DNA of 64,000 bases from Methyloceanibacter caenitepidi (GCF_000828475.1 NZ_AP014648.1:2119400-2183399), one strand, 5' to 3'. Counted from the first letter of the stretch, positions 15,395-24,968 are shown. The notes: generated by a model not told the origin, from the sequence alone. Numbers and translations are program-made.

Positions 15395-16381
15395 ATGTCC
15401 ACCAGGGAACCGAGAAAACGCGCGGCCGGGCTCATGTTCTGGCGACAGAAGGTTACGGAGCCCAACAAGCGCAGCCGGACGGCGAGGGCAGCCCGGTCGC
15501 TCCTCCACGCCGTTGCGTGTCTCTCGATGCTGCTGGCATGCGTGCAAACGGCGGTCGCCGAAGCCCCGACGCTCGCTTGGGAAGCCAAGGGCCTGGCACA
15601 ACCGGAATCGGTCCTCCACGATCCTGTGACGGATGTCCTGTTCGTGACCAACATCAACGGTCCCGTCATGGCCAAGGACGGCAACGGCTTCATTTCCCGC
15701 ATCAAGCCGGACGGCACGATCCTCGAGCGGGACTGGGCCAAAGGCTTCAACTCGCCCACCGGCATGGGCCTGCATGACCGGACGCTGTACGTGGCCGACG
15801 TCGACACGCTGGTAGCGGTCGGCGCTGCTTCGGGAAGCATCAAGCAGACGTACAAGGCCGACGGTGCGATCTTCCTCAATGACGTGGTCGTCGCAGACGA
15901 CGGGACCGTCTATGTCTCCGACACGCCGATGAACACGATCTGGCGGCTCAAGGACGGGGTGTTCGAGCCCTGGCTGACGGACGACGCGCTCAACGGGCCC
16001 AACGGCCTCCTGCTGGAAGACGGCAAGCTGATCATCGCTTCGCTAGGACGGCTCAAGAGCGTGGGCCAGAAACAGGAAACCGCCGGCCTCTACGCAATCG
16101 ACATCGAGGACAAGTCCGTCACCCCGCTCGGAAAATCCATCGGAAACCTCGACGGCATCGACGAACTCAAGGCCGGAACCTACCTCGTCAGCGATTGGGC
16201 GGATGGCGCGCTCTATAAGGTCGATGTCAAGGGGAAGACGGCCAAGGCCGATCAGCTTCTCGATCTCAACCAGGGCAGCGCCGATCTTATCTTTTTGGCG
16301 GATAAGCAGCTCATTCTCATTCCGATGATGTTGGACAACACTTTGGCTGCCTATAAGCTCGGCGGCGCAAAGCCAAACTAG
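15395..16381 (+). CDS. Exported SMP-30/gluconolactonase-like beta-propeller protein
   Basis: The 328-residue protein starts at ATG 15395 after GGGAG; a frame opening at 15281 lacks such a site. An N-terminal basic region and a hydrophobic segment (about 31-55, HAVACLSMLLACVQTAVA) indicate export; LLAC could be a lipobox, so a lipoprotein is possible. The rest has repeated propeller strands (ESVLHDPVTDVLFVTNI, GLHDRTLYVADVDTL, DDGTVYVSDTPMNTIWRL, LNGPNGLLLEDGKLIIAS) of the SMP-30/strictosidine-synthase type. Enzymatic activity is not evident. Gene neighbours give no clear role. Confidence 0.72.
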   Translation: MSTREPRKRAAGLMFWRQKVTEPNKRSRTARAARSLLHAVACLSMLLACVQTAVAEAPTLAWEAKGLAQPESVLHDPVTDVLFVTNINGPVMAKDGNGFISRIKPDGTILERDWAKGFNSPTGMGLHDRTLYVADVDTLVAVGAASGSIKQTYKADGAIFLNDVVVADDGTVYVSDTPMNTIWRLKDGVFEPWLTDDALNGPNGLLLEDGKLIIASLGRLKSVGQKQETAGLYAIDIEDKSVTPLGKSIGNLDGIDELKAGTYLVSDWADGALYKVDVKGKTAKADQLLDLNQGSADLIFLADKQLILIPMMLDNTLAAYKLGGAKPN

Positions 16382-16501
16382 GCCTCACGGACCCAAGAGC
16401 CAGACCACAGCAATCGGAATTCAACGCCGACCAGATGAGCCGGGGCAGGGGTCCGTGAGCCGGTCCCGGCCGGATATCCAAGCAACGCCGAGAACAACCG
16501 C

Positions 16502-17560
16502 TTGATCCTCGCCCTTGCGCAGCTGCCGATACCCCTCACGTTCGCGGTCTTCATCGCCGCGGCGATCGGTGTCTGGCTCGCGGGCACGCGATTGGCCATC
16601 TACGCCGATGCCATCGCCGCCCGCAAAAGGATCGGCCAGGCCTTCATGGGCCTCATCTTCGTCGCGGCCGCCACGTCGCTTCCCGAACTCGTAACGACAC
16701 TGTACGGCGCCTATGCGGGAGAAGCCCAACTCGTTCTCGGCAACATGTTCGGCGGCATCACCATGCAGACGGCGATCCTCGCCGTGGTGGATTTGCTGTT
16801 CGTTACCTATGCCCTGACGTCTTACCCGAGCGGCCCGACATCGGCCCTCGAGGCGACGCTCCTGATCGCGCTTCTGGCAATGCTCCTCGGTCTGCACGCG
16901 GTCGGTGAGTTGGCGCTGCCGTTCGGCGTTGGCCTCGGGACGGTTCTGCTCGGGCTCGCCTATGTGGGGATCGTAATGATGCTGCGCCACTATGACGGCG
17001 TACAGTCCTGGATCCCCGTCGAGAGTATCGACGCCGCGCTGCCGCACATCGCTCAAGAACAGAACGGCACCGACGCATTCGAAGGGAAGGGCACGGCCGG
17101 CCTGATTGTCGGCTTCGCCTTGATGGGGGCGGCGATCCTCATGTGCGGTCTCGCACTCATCGCTACGTCCGCCGCCATCGCCGAGCAGACCGGTCTCGGA
17201 TCGAGCTTCATCGGCATGACGCTGCTTGCCACGGCGACGTCGCTCCCGGAGGTAAGTACGACGATCTCGGCGGTGCGGATCGGCGCCTACAGCATGGCGA
17301 TCTCGAATATCTTCGGCAGCAATCTTCTGATGGTGGCCATGGTCCTGCCGGCCGACCTCGTCTATCGCGGGGCGCCCATTCTCGGCGCCATCGACAAGGG
17401 CACGGCGTTCGCGATCATCTCGGGCATTCTCGTCACATCGATCTACCTCGCTGGCCTGATCATCCGATCACGGCGCACGTTCCTAAAGATGGGCATCGAC
17501 TCGGCCTTGGTACTGTTGATCTACGTGATTACCTTGGCCGTGTTCTATCACTTCAGCTGA
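16502..17560 (+). CDS. CaCA-family sodium/calcium exchanger-like membrane protein
   Basis: This 352-residue membrane protein has the two inverted alpha-repeats of Ca2+/cation antiporters: AAATSLPELVTTLYGA with LGNMFGG in the first half, and ATATSLPEVSTTISAV with ISNIFGSNLL in the second. These repeats form the ion-binding site, with a glutamate in each (SLPE). About ten membrane helices are visible, with a hydrophilic loop around residues 165-200. No ATG exists upstream in frame; TTG 16502 is the best start. The ion specificity cannot be told from the sequence. Confidence 0.82.
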   Translation: MILALAQLPIPLTFAVFIAAAIGVWLAGTRLAIYADAIAARKRIGQAFMGLIFVAAATSLPELVTTLYGAYAGEAQLVLGNMFGGITMQTAILAVVDLLFVTYALTSYPSGPTSALEATLLIALLAMLLGLHAVGELALPFGVGLGTVLLGLAYVGIVMMLRHYDGVQSWIPVESIDAALPHIAQEQNGTDAFEGKGTAGLIVGFALMGAAILMCGLALIATSAAIAEQTGLGSSFIGMTLLATATSLPEVSTTISAVRIGAYSMAISNIFGSNLLMVAMVLPADLVYRGAPILGAIDKGTAFAIISGILVTSIYLAGLIIRSRRTFLKMGIDSALVLLIYVITLAVFYHFS

Positions 17561-17615
17561 CGCCCCATGCCGGGCGTTCCAACCGGACCGATGAAACGCC
17601 TGGATAGAAGGGCCT

Positions 17616-18032
17616 ATGAGCGATCCGAAGACCGGCACAACACAGCACGAAGCGCCACCGACGCGAGTTCCGGCGGTGCGGACAATCGCCATGCCTGCCG
17701 ACACCAATCCGGCGGGCGATATATTTGGTGGCTGGCTGATGGCTCAGATGGATCTCGCGGCGGGGAACGTTGCGGCGCGGCGGGCGCGCGGCCGGTGTGC
17801 GACCGTCGCGGTCGATGCGGTCACCTTTGTCTCGCCCGTCCAAGTCGGCGACGAAGTGAGTCTCTATGCCGAGCTCGTCCACACCGGTCGCAGCTCGATG
17901 AAGATCAGGGTCGAGGCCTGGCGGCGACCCCGCCATAGCGAGGAGAACCAAAAGGTCACGGAGGCGATCTTCACCTTCGTTGCGCTCGGCGAGGACGGGA
18001 AGTCACGGCCGTTGCCGGAACCCGCCGGATAG
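17616..18032 (+). CDS. Acyl-CoA thioesterase, YciA-like hotdog protein
   Basis: The 138-residue protein matches the hotdog acyl-CoA hydrolases: RTIAMPADTNPAGDIFGGWL at the start, with the conserved aspartate and glycines, AQMDLAAGNVAARRARGRCA, VDAVTFVSPVQVGDEVSLYA and TEAIFTFVALGEDGK near the end. It probably hydrolyses short or medium acyl-CoAs in the cytoplasm. The arginine-rich stretch WRRPRHSEE is slightly unusual. It lies 55 bases after the exchanger gene on the same strand; no functional link is evident. Confidence 0.85.
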   Translation: MSDPKTGTTQHEAPPTRVPAVRTIAMPADTNPAGDIFGGWLMAQMDLAAGNVAARRARGRCATVAVDAVTFVSPVQVGDEVSLYAELVHTGRSSMKIRVEAWRRPRHSEENQKVTEAIFTFVALGEDGKSRPLPEPAG

Positions 18033-18056
18033 CGCCGCGATTCTCGATCACTCGAG

Positions 18057-18848
18057 CTAGACGATGCTCCGCACGACGCCACCGTCGGCCCTGAGGGACG
18101 CGCCGGTCACAGCGGAGGCCCCTTCGCCGCAGAGAAACACCACGAGATTGGCGACCTCCTCCGATTCAGCGAAGCGGCCGATCAGCGAGGAGGGACGCAT
18201 GGTCTTCACGAAGTCGCGCTCGAACGCCTCCTTGTCCACCTGCTGATCCTCGGCCAGCTTCTCGACGAACTCCACCACGCCCTCCGAGCGCGTCGGGCCG
18301 GGAAGCACGGCATTCGACGTGACGCCGGTGCCCGCAACGCTCTCGGCGATGCCGCGGGACAGCGCAAGCTGCGCCGTTTTGGTGAGACCGTAGTGCACCA
18401 TCTCCGCGGGGATCTGGACGCCGGACTCGCTGGAGATGAATATGATCCGGCCCCATCCGCGCTCGACCATGCCGGGCACGAGAGCGCGGCTGAGCCGGAC
18501 ACCGCTCATGACGTTGACGTCGAAGATTTCCTGCCAAGCCGCGTCGGAGATATCCACGAAGGGAACCGGTTCGAAGATGCCGACATTGTTGACGAGAATG
18601 TCGACATCGCCGGCCTCGCTGATGAGCTCGTCCGCGCCGGCCGCCGTACCGAGATCGGCGGCGATGCCGATGGCGGACCCGCCGGTCTCCTTCGCGATGG
18701 CCTCGGCAGCCTCGCGCACGCGGTCCTTGTTGCGCCCGTTGACGATCACCGTGGCGCCTTCGCGCGCAAGGCCCTTGGCGATGGCGTAGCCGATGCCCGC
18801 GGTCGACCCCGTCACGAGCGCGCGCTTGCCCTCGAGTTTCAAATCCAT
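18057..18848 (-). CDS. Short-chain dehydrogenase/reductase (SDR)
   Basis: The 263-residue protein has the classical SDR fold: cofactor loop TGSTAGIG (14-21), NNVG, catalytic serine in FISSESG, and YGLTK containing the Tyr-x-x-x-Lys pair. NGRNKDR after the second strand has two arginine/lysine residues, favouring NADP(H). The C-terminus ends with LRADGGVVRSIV. It is last in a minus-strand run cysK-sseA-metC-SDR with gaps of 24-33 bases, so it is probably co-transcribed with sulfur genes, but its substrate is unknown. Confidence 0.85.
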   Translation of the reverse strand: MDLKLEGKRALVTGSTAGIGYAIAKGLAREGATVIVNGRNKDRVREAAEAIAKETGGSAIGIAADLGTAAGADELISEAGDVDILVNNVGIFEPVPFVDISDAAWQEIFDVNVMSGVRLSRALVPGMVERGWGRIIFISSESGVQIPAEMVHYGLTKTAQLALSRGIAESVAGTGVTSNAVLPGPTRSEGVVEFVEKLAEDQQVDKEAFERDFVKTMRPSSLIGRFAESEEVANLVVFLCGEGASAVTGASLRADGGVVRSIV

Positions 18849-18880
18849 GATTGCCTCGACCGTAGTTGTCTGTTGCGCCG

Positions 18881-20053
18881 TTAGGCGGATGCGAGCCGGG
18901 CAAAGCCTGCGTCGAGATCCGCTTTGAGATCTTCGATGTCCTCAAGACCCACATGGAGACGCAAAGCCGGGCCTTCCACCTGCCATGTGGTCGCAGTGCG
19001 GTAGGCGGTGGGGTCGAAGGGAAGGATCAGGCTTTCGTATCCGCCCCAGGAATATCCCATGCCGAAGAGATCGAGCCCGTCGACCATCGCGGCAAGAGCT
19101 TTGTGCGAGACTGGCTTGAGCGCGATGGCGAAGAGACCCGACGATCCGAGAAAATCCCGTTTCCACAGCGCGTGACCGGGATGGTCGGGCCGGGCAGGGT
19201 GGATCACCCTCTCGACCTCGGGGCGTTGCGCGAGCCAATCCGCAAGCGCGAGAGCCGACTCCTGATGGCGCTGAAGACGCACCTGCATGGTCCGCAACCC
19301 ACGCAAGCCCAGATACACATCCTCAGGCCCCGGGCACAGACCCAAAATGTCGTGCGTCTTTGCCACGGGCCCAGCCGCGGACTCAGCTGTCGTGATCACG
19401 CCCAGCATCGCATCGGCGTGGCCGACGATATATTTCGTGGCGGCGTGCACGACCACGTCCACCCCGTGATCGAACGGCCGAAAGAAGAGCGGCGTCGCCC
19501 AGGTGTTATCCATGATCACCTCGGCGCCCGCCGCGTGGGCGGCCTCGGCGATCGCGGGAATGTCCTGCACTTCGAAGGTTTGCGAGCCGGGAGACTCCGT
19601 AAAGACAAGTTGCGTCCGCTCGGTCAGGAGCTCCGCGATCCCCCCGCCGATCACCGGATCGTAATACGTCGTGGTGACGCCAAGCCGCTTCAGGACTGTG
19701 TCGCAGAAGCGGCGCGTCGGCCGGTAGACGCTGTCCGACACAAGAATGTGGTCGCCGCTGGACACGAAACTCTGAATGGCCGTCGCGATCGCCGACAAAC
19801 CCGACGGGGTCAGGAGCGTCGCGTGTCCGCCCTCCAGTTCAGCAAGTGCGTCTTGAAGCGCACGCACCGTGGGCGTGCCCAGCCGACCGTAGCTGTATTC
19901 CTGATCGTCGGCGAGGAGCGTGTCGAGCGTGGGATACAGGACCGTCGAGCCGCGATAGATCGGCGTGTTGACGAATCCGTGGAACCGAGCCGGATCACGG
20001 CCCGCATGCGACAACCGCGTCGCATGCTTGCCGGGCTTCTTCGTCTTGCTCAT
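18881..20053 (-). CDS. metC: Cystathionine beta-lyase (MetC)
   Basis: MetC cleaves cystathionine to homocysteine, pyruvate and ammonia using PLP; it acts in methionine synthesis. The 390-residue length fits. The Cys/Met-metabolism PLP signature is present: YGRLGTPTVRALQDALAELE, SGLSAIATAI, DNTWATPLFFRP, and the PLP lysine in HAATKYIVGHADAMLG. The variant with LFGMGYSWGGYESL near the C-terminus is typical of MetC rather than MetB. It follows sseA by 33 bases. Confidence 0.9.
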   Translation of the reverse strand: MSKTKKPGKHATRLSHAGRDPARFHGFVNTPIYRGSTVLYPTLDTLLADDQEYSYGRLGTPTVRALQDALAELEGGHATLLTPSGLSAIATAIQSFVSSGDHILVSDSVYRPTRRFCDTVLKRLGVTTTYYDPVIGGGIAELLTERTQLVFTESPGSQTFEVQDIPAIAEAAHAAGAEVIMDNTWATPLFFRPFDHGVDVVVHAATKYIVGHADAMLGVITTAESAAGPVAKTHDILGLCPGPEDVYLGLRGLRTMQVRLQRHQESALALADWLAQRPEVERVIHPARPDHPGHALWKRDFLGSSGLFAIALKPVSHKALAAMVDGLDLFGMGYSWGGYESLILPFDPTAYRTATTWQVEGPALRLHVGLEDIEDLKADLDAGFARLASA

Positions 20054-20086
20054 GCAGACCTCTTAGCGCGACGAGCCGAAGGCCAT

Positions 20087-20935
20087 TTAGCCTGTCTCGA
20101 TCGGCAGACGGTCGTCGGCGCCCCATTCGGCCCAAGAACCGTCATAGACCGACGTCCGCAGGTACCCGGCTTCTCCGAGCGCCAAGGCAAGCACGCACGC
20201 GGTGATGCCCGAACCGCACGTCGTCACCACGGGCTTGTGGTGGTCCAGACCCGCCGATGCAAAGACCTCCTTCAACTCCGGAACGGACTTGAAGGTGCCG
20301 TCGTCGTTCAGCACCTGCTTGTAGGGAACGTTGATCGCGCCCGGCATGTGGCCCGCCCGTAAACCAAGGCGAGGCTCCGGGGCGTTGCCGGCGAAGCGTT
20401 CCGCCGAACGGGCATCCACGATGGCGGACGACTTTTCATGGACCGCCTTCTTCATGTCATCCACGTCGCGCACCAGATCGAGATTGCGGCGGGCAGTGAA
20501 GTGGCGGGGCGTCCGCGGCGTCGGCTCGCCCATCATGAGCGGGCGGCCCTCGGCCTTCCATTTCAGGAGGCCACCGTTCAGCACACTGACATCCTGCGCG
20601 CCCATGACCCTGAACATCCACCAGACACGCGGCGCGCTGAATGTGCCTTGCCGGTCATACACGACCACACGCTGCCCGTCGCCAATGCCCATCTTGCGCA
20701 TCCGGGACGAGAACTTCTCCGGCGGCGGCAGCATGTGCCCCGTCTTCGCCTTGTCGTCCGCAATGTCGTCGATGTCGAAAAACACCGCGCCGGGAATATG
20801 TTCGGCGAGGTAGTCCTCGCGCGCGTTGTTGGCTTCGGCCGGCAAATACCAGGTCGCGTCGATGACGACGATATCCGGCGCCTCCAATTCGCGCTCAAGC
20901 TCGTCGGTCTCAATCAGCCATGTCTTCGGCGTCAT
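20087..20935 (-). CDS. sseA: 3-mercaptopyruvate sulfurtransferase (SseA)
   Basis: SseA moves sulfur from 3-mercaptopyruvate to thiols or cyanide through a cysteine persulfide. The 282-residue protein has two rhodanese domains: the inactive N-terminal one (IVVIDATWYLPAE, HIPGAVFFDIDDIADD) and the catalytic C-terminal one (IVDARSAERF, GHMPGAINVP) with the active-site loop CGSGITA, the form specific for mercaptopyruvate. It lies between cysK and metC, which fits cysteine turnover. Confidence 0.9.
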   Translation of the reverse strand: MTPKTWLIETDELERELEAPDIVVIDATWYLPAEANNAREDYLAEHIPGAVFFDIDDIADDKAKTGHMLPPPEKFSSRMRKMGIGDGQRVVVYDRQGTFSAPRVWWMFRVMGAQDVSVLNGGLLKWKAEGRPLMMGEPTPRTPRHFTARRNLDLVRDVDDMKKAVHEKSSAIVDARSAERFAGNAPEPRLGLRAGHMPGAINVPYKQVLNDDGTFKSVPELKEVFASAGLDHHKPVVTTCGSGITACVLALALGEAGYLRTSVYDGSWAEWGADDRLPIETG

Positions 20936-20959
20936 AAAGTTCCGGTCTCCAATCCTCGT

Positions 20960-21994
20960 CTAGACAAACACGCTCGGTGCCGACGGTCCCGGCTCGGCGA
21001 GCCAGGCGGGCACCGGAAGTTCCTTTTCGCGCAGGAAGTCCGGGTTGAACAACCTGCTTTGATACCGGGTGCCGTAATCGCAGAGCACCGTGACGATGGT
21101 GTGGCCCGGACCAAGCTCCTTGGCAAGGCGAATAGCGCCGGCAACATTGATGCCGCTGGATCCGCCGAGGCAAAGGCCTTCCTCGCTCAGAAGTCCAAAC
21201 ACCACGTCGAGGGCCTCCGAGTCCGGAATCTGGAACGCTTCATCGATCGTCGCGCCTTCCAGGTTGGCCGTGATGCGCCCCTGGCCGATTCCCTCGGTGA
21301 TTGAGCTGCCTTCCGCCTTGAGCTCTCCGTGCTTGTAGTAATTGTAAAGCGCAGCGCCCATCGGATCGGCGATCCCTATCGTGATGTCGGGGTTGTGCGC
21401 CTTCAGTCCCATGGAAACCCCGGCGAGGGTCCCGCCGGTGCCGACCGCGCAGATGAAGCCGTCGACGTTTCCGTCCGTGTCGCGCCAAATCTCTTGCGCG
21501 GTCGTTTCGATATGGCCCTGCCGGTTCGCTACGTTGTCGAACTGGTTTGCCCAGATCGCGCCGTTGGGCTCGGTCTTGGCGAGCGCCTCAGCGAGCCGGC
21601 CGGAGTATTTCACGTAGTTGTTGTCGTTCCGGTAGGGGACCGCAGGCACCTCGATCAGCTGAGCGCCTGCCAGACGCAGCATGTCCTTCTTCTCGTCCGA
21701 CTGGGTCTCCGGGATGACGATGACGGTTTTGAGCCCGAGCGCATTGCCCACAAGCGTGAGGCCGATGCCCGTATTACCGGCCGTCCCTTCGACCACCGTT
21801 CCGCCGGGCTTGAGCTTTCCGGCATTCAACGCGTCGCGAATGATGAAAAGCGCCGCGCGGTCCTTGACCGATTGGCCCGGATTCATGAACTCGGCCTTGC
21901 CGAGAATGGTGCAGCCCGTTTCTTCGGACGCGCGTTTGAGCTTGATGAGCGGCGTGTTGCCGATCGCCTCGAGAATGCCGTTGCGGTAGGTCAC
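20960..21994 (-). CDS. cysK: Cysteine synthase A (O-acetylserine sulfhydrylase)
   Basis: CysK makes cysteine from O-acetylserine and sulfide with PLP. The 344-residue protein begins with a GTG start at 21994 (MTYRNGILEAIGNTPLIKLK), preceded by AAAGG eight bases upstream; the frame stays open further upstream but without protein-like sequence. K44 in NPGQSVKDRA is the expected PLP lysine; GTAGNTG binds the substrate carboxylate and GTGGTLAG the PLP phosphate. It is first in the cysK-sseA-metC-SDR operon. A cystathionine beta-synthase-like role cannot be fully excluded. Confidence 0.88.
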   Translation of the reverse strand: MTYRNGILEAIGNTPLIKLKRASEETGCTILGKAEFMNPGQSVKDRAALFIIRDALNAGKLKPGGTVVEGTAGNTGIGLTLVGNALGLKTVIVIPETQSDEKKDMLRLAGAQLIEVPAVPYRNDNNYVKYSGRLAEALAKTEPNGAIWANQFDNVANRQGHIETTAQEIWRDTDGNVDGFICAVGTGGTLAGVSMGLKAHNPDITIGIADPMGAALYNYYKHGELKAEGSSITEGIGQGRITANLEGATIDEAFQIPDSEALDVVFGLLSEEGLCLGGSSGINVAGAIRLAKELGPGHTIVTVLCDYGTRYQSRLFNPDFLREKELPVPAWLAEPGPSAPSVFV

Positions 21995-22170
21995 GGAAGA
22001 GCCTTTGGGGGAATTCAGTCTATTCCGCAACCTAATGAGCGCCGGTGCCTGCCGCAAGTCGCGGAAATCCCATGAATCCGGAGCCGTCTGGCATCCCGTT
22101 CCATGTGATCGCCGCACGGGAGCATGGACGGACCACGCAGGGCCCCACGACCGGCTGCGGACTCGCTTGA

Positions 22171-22223
22171 CTAGGGCCACTTTGGGGCCTAGCAGCCGGG
22201 GAGGGCCCTGTGTATATAGGGCC
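22171..22223. other. Two inverted repeats between cysK and tRNA-Leu
   Basis: CTAGG-G-CC (22171-22178) pairs with GGCCTAG (22186-22192) with one bulge, and GGCCCT (22204-22209) pairs exactly with AGGGCC (22218-22223) around an AT-rich loop GTGTATAT. They lie between the divergent cysK operon and tRNA-Leu and may be promoter-associated or transcription-insulating. No gene is supported in 21995-22268. Confidence 0.35.
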
Positions 22224-22268
22224 GCGAATGGGACTCGCGCGCGTTTATCCGCCGCAACTGTCCCTTTA

Positions 22269-22353
<85 letters not shown>

Positions 22354-22441
22354 ACCAACGCGTTGCCTCAACAACTTCGTTGGACAGCATGACACGAAAG
22401 ATGGCGCTGCCTTGGCGCCGCAGGAATGGTGGATTGACGGT

Positions 22442-23848
22442 ATGAACGTCACGGAGACGAATGCAGAGGGCCTGCGCCGCGAACTGAAAGTCGTGGTCGG
22501 AGCCGACGAACTCGAGGAGAAGCTCTCCTCGCGCCTTGAGGAACTGAAGTCCAAGGCTCGTATCAAGGGCTTCCGCCCCGGCCATGTGCCGAAAGAGCAC
22601 TTGCGGAAGGTCTATGGCCGCTCGGTCATGGCCGAAGTCGTACAGCAGGCCGTTCAGGAGACGAGCCAGAAGGCGATTTCGGAGCGGGAAGAGCGCCCGG
22701 CGTTCCAGCCGCAGGTCAAGCTCCCCGAGGACGAGGCGGAGATCAATCAGATATTCGACGGCAAGGGCGACCTGGCCTATACGATGACGTTCGAGGTCCT
22801 GCCGACGGTCGAGATCATGGATCTCGGCACGATTGCGCTCGAGCGGCCCACCGCGCCGGTCTCGGACAAGGAGATCGACGAGGCGATCGACCGCATCATT
22901 GCGACCAACCCGACTTTCACGCCGAAGGACGGCCCGGCCAAGAAGGGCGATCGCGTCACGATCGACTTCGTGGGCAAGCTCAACGGCGAGGCGTTCGACG
23001 GCGGCACGGCGACAGACGCCCCGATCACGCTCGGCGCCGGCGGCTTCATCCCCGGCTTCGAGGAGGGCCTGGAAGGCGTTTCGACGGGCGAAGAGAAAGT
23101 CGTCGAAGCGACGTTCCCGGAAGCGTATGGCGAGCCAAAGCTTGCCGGAAAGACCGTGCAGTTCGAAGTGAAGGTCAAGGAAGTGGCCGCCCCGCAGGCG
23201 CCGACCCTCGACGATGAGTTCGCCAAGAGCCTCGGCGCGGAGTCCGTCTCGCAGATGCGCGAGACCGTGAAAGGGCGTCTGGAGTTCGACCGCAACATGG
23301 CCTCCCGCCTCAAGGTGAAGCGGGCGCTGCTGGACGCACTCAACGAGGGGCACAGCTTCGAGTTGCCGCCGACCCTGGTCGAGAACGAGTTCAAGGCCAT
23401 TTGGGATCAGGTGCTCCACGATCAGGAGCATTCCAAGAAGACCTTCGAGGACGAGGGCACCACCGAGGAGAAGGCCAAGGAAGAATATCAGGACATCGCC
23501 GCGCGGCGCGTCCGGCTCGGCCTCCTGCTGTCGGAGATCGGATCGCGCAACGAGATCACCGTTTCGGACGACGAGGTCAACAAGGCGCTCATCGAGCGCA
23601 TTCGTCAGTTCCCCGGACAGGAGCGGCAAGTCTATGATTTCTACCGCAATACGCCGGAGGCTCTGGCCGAACTGCGGGCCCCGATCTTCGAAGACAAGGT
23701 CGTGGACTACATTCTGGAGCTGGCCAAGGTGACCGACAAGAACGTGAGCCTAGAGGAACTCTACAAGGACCTCGACGATGGTCAGGGCCACGATCATGAC
23801 CATGACCACAATCATGATCACGACCACCATCACGACCATGACCACTAG
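22442..23848 (+). CDS. tig: Trigger factor, ribosome-bound chaperone
   Basis: Trigger factor binds near the ribosome exit tunnel and helps nascent chains fold. The 468-residue protein has the ribosome-binding domain with GFRPGHVPK (about 42-50), a PPIase/FKBP domain (about 165-250: GDRVTIDFVGKLNGEAFDGG, GFIPGFEEGLEG) and a helical C-terminal domain. The start ATG 22442 gives the family N-terminus MNVTETNAEGLRRELKVVV; the frame opens at 22412 without better signals. The last 19 residues form a His/Asp tail with 11 histidines, which is unusual and may bind metal. The gene heads the tig-clpP-clpX-lon block. Confidence 0.96.
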   Translation: MNVTETNAEGLRRELKVVVGADELEEKLSSRLEELKSKARIKGFRPGHVPKEHLRKVYGRSVMAEVVQQAVQETSQKAISEREERPAFQPQVKLPEDEAEINQIFDGKGDLAYTMTFEVLPTVEIMDLGTIALERPTAPVSDKEIDEAIDRIIATNPTFTPKDGPAKKGDRVTIDFVGKLNGEAFDGGTATDAPITLGAGGFIPGFEEGLEGVSTGEEKVVEATFPEAYGEPKLAGKTVQFEVKVKEVAAPQAPTLDDEFAKSLGAESVSQMRETVKGRLEFDRNMASRLKVKRALLDALNEGHSFELPPTLVENEFKAIWDQVLHDQEHSKKTFEDEGTTEEKAKEEYQDIAARRVRLGLLLSEIGSRNEITVSDDEVNKALIERIRQFPGQERQVYDFYRNTPEALAELRAPIFEDKVVDYILELAKVTDKNVSLEELYKDLDDGQGHDHDHDHNHDHDHHHDHDH

Positions 23849-23878
23849 CCGACCCGGATAGCCTAATTTCGGCCTTAA

Positions 23879-23905
23879 GGAAGAGGCGCCCAGCCTCTTC
23901 CGTTT
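23879..23905 (+). terminator. Hairpin terminator after tig
   Basis: GGAAGAGG (23879-23886) pairs exactly with CCTCTTCC (23894-23901) around a seven-base loop, followed by GTTT. It lies 30 bases past the tig stop. The T run is short, so termination may be partial. Confidence 0.65.
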
Positions 23906-23999
23906 CGGCCTCCGAGCACATATTTTGGGATTCTCTGTAAAGGACGAATCAGGGACCGTGACCTATTCCGTCCGATAGCCCCCGACAAACAGGACATTC

Positions 24000-24650
24000 A
24001 TGCAAAATCCGGTCGATACATACATGAGCACGCTCGTCCCCATGGTGGTCGAGCAGACCAATCGCGGCGAGCGCGCCTACGACATCTACTCGCGCCTGCT
24101 CAAAGAGCGGATCATCTTCGTCACGGGCGTGATCGAGGACCACATGGCCTCGCTCATTACGGCGCAGCTTCTCTTCTTGGAGGCCGAAAACCCCAAGAAG
24201 GAGATTTCGATGTACATCAACTCGCCGGGCGGCGTGGTGACGTCGGGGATGGCGATTTACGACACGATGCAGTTCATCCGTCCGCCGGTCTCGACGCTGT
24301 GCATCGGTCAGGCCGCGTCCATGGGATCGCTGCTGCTCTGCGCCGGCGAGAAGGGCATGCGCTATGCCGTACCGAACGCACGCGTCATGCTGCATCAGCC
24401 CTCAGGTGGCTTCCAGGGCCAAGCGAGCGATATCGAACGGCATGCCGAGGACATCATCAAGCTCAAGCGCCGGCTGAACGAGATCTATGTCCACCACACC
24501 GGCCAGGACTACGCCACGATCGAACAAACGCTCGATCGCGATTTCTTCTTTACGGCTGAGGAAGCCAAGAAGTTCGGGCTCATCGACGAGGTCGTCAGCA
24601 AGCGTCAAGGCGACGCACCATCTGACGAAGAGCCGGCACCGGCATCCTAG
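24000..24650 (+). CDS. clpP: ATP-dependent Clp protease proteolytic subunit ClpP
   Basis: ClpP forms the 14-subunit barrel peptidase that degrades proteins unfolded by ClpX or ClpA. The 216-residue protein has the catalytic serine in [11 protein letters not shown], the histidine in [11 protein letters not shown] and an aspartate in the [12 protein letters not shown] region. [20 protein letters not shown] is the family oxyanion region. ATG 24000 gives the normal N-terminus ([20 protein letters not shown]). It precedes clpX by 318 bases. Confidence 0.97.
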   Translation: MQNPVDTYMSTLVPMVVEQTNRGERAYDIYSRLLKERIIFVTGVIEDHMASLITAQLLFLEAENPKKEISMYINSPGGVVTSGMAIYDTMQFIRPPVSTLCIGQAASMGSLLLCAGEKGMRYAVPNARVMLHQPSGGFQGQASDIERHAEDIIKLKRRLNEIYVHHTGQDYATIEQTLDRDFFFTAEEAKKFGLIDEVVSKRQGDAPSDEEPAPAS

Positions 24651-24968
24651 ATTTGGGCGAGAAAAGACCTTGAGCCTACTGTGGCCAATGGGCGGCTTTG
24701 CCGCCCTAAGCCTTGGCTGTGCGGTATAGTTCGTGGCACCATTGCGATTCTAGGCACGCCAATTGAGTGTCTAGAACGTAGGCCACAGCGACGACTTGCG
24801 GATTAATCAATCCTTGATCAGTGCCACCCCAACATGGTCAGATTGTGTAACTTCGACGTCGTCTTTCGAGAGGTCATCGAGGCTTTGCGGGGGCAGGCAA
24901 CGGCTATTTCGGTGCGTTCGGAGCGCCGCACGCACGCAACAGCAACGAAGAAAATTGGATATTAAGGA
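24651..24968 (+). other. clpP-clpX intergenic region with hairpin
   Basis: This 318-base gap contains no supported gene. GGGCGGC-TTT-GCCGCCC at 24690-24706 is a perfect seven-base-pair hairpin 40 bases after clpP, without a T run; it may be a processing or attenuating element. The rest must hold a clpX promoter; an AT-rich patch at 24801-24820 is a candidate, but no clear -35/-10 pair is seen. Confidence 0.45.

Noticed and set aside
18866..20362. A 498-residue plus-strand open frame opposite metC and sseA
   Set aside because: Arg/His-rich translation typical of an antisense frame; MetC and SseA on the other strand have complete catalytic motifs.
23786..23848. His/Asp codon repeat as a CRISPR or tandem DNA repeat
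   Set aside because: It is an in-frame low-complexity tail of trigger factor without spacers.
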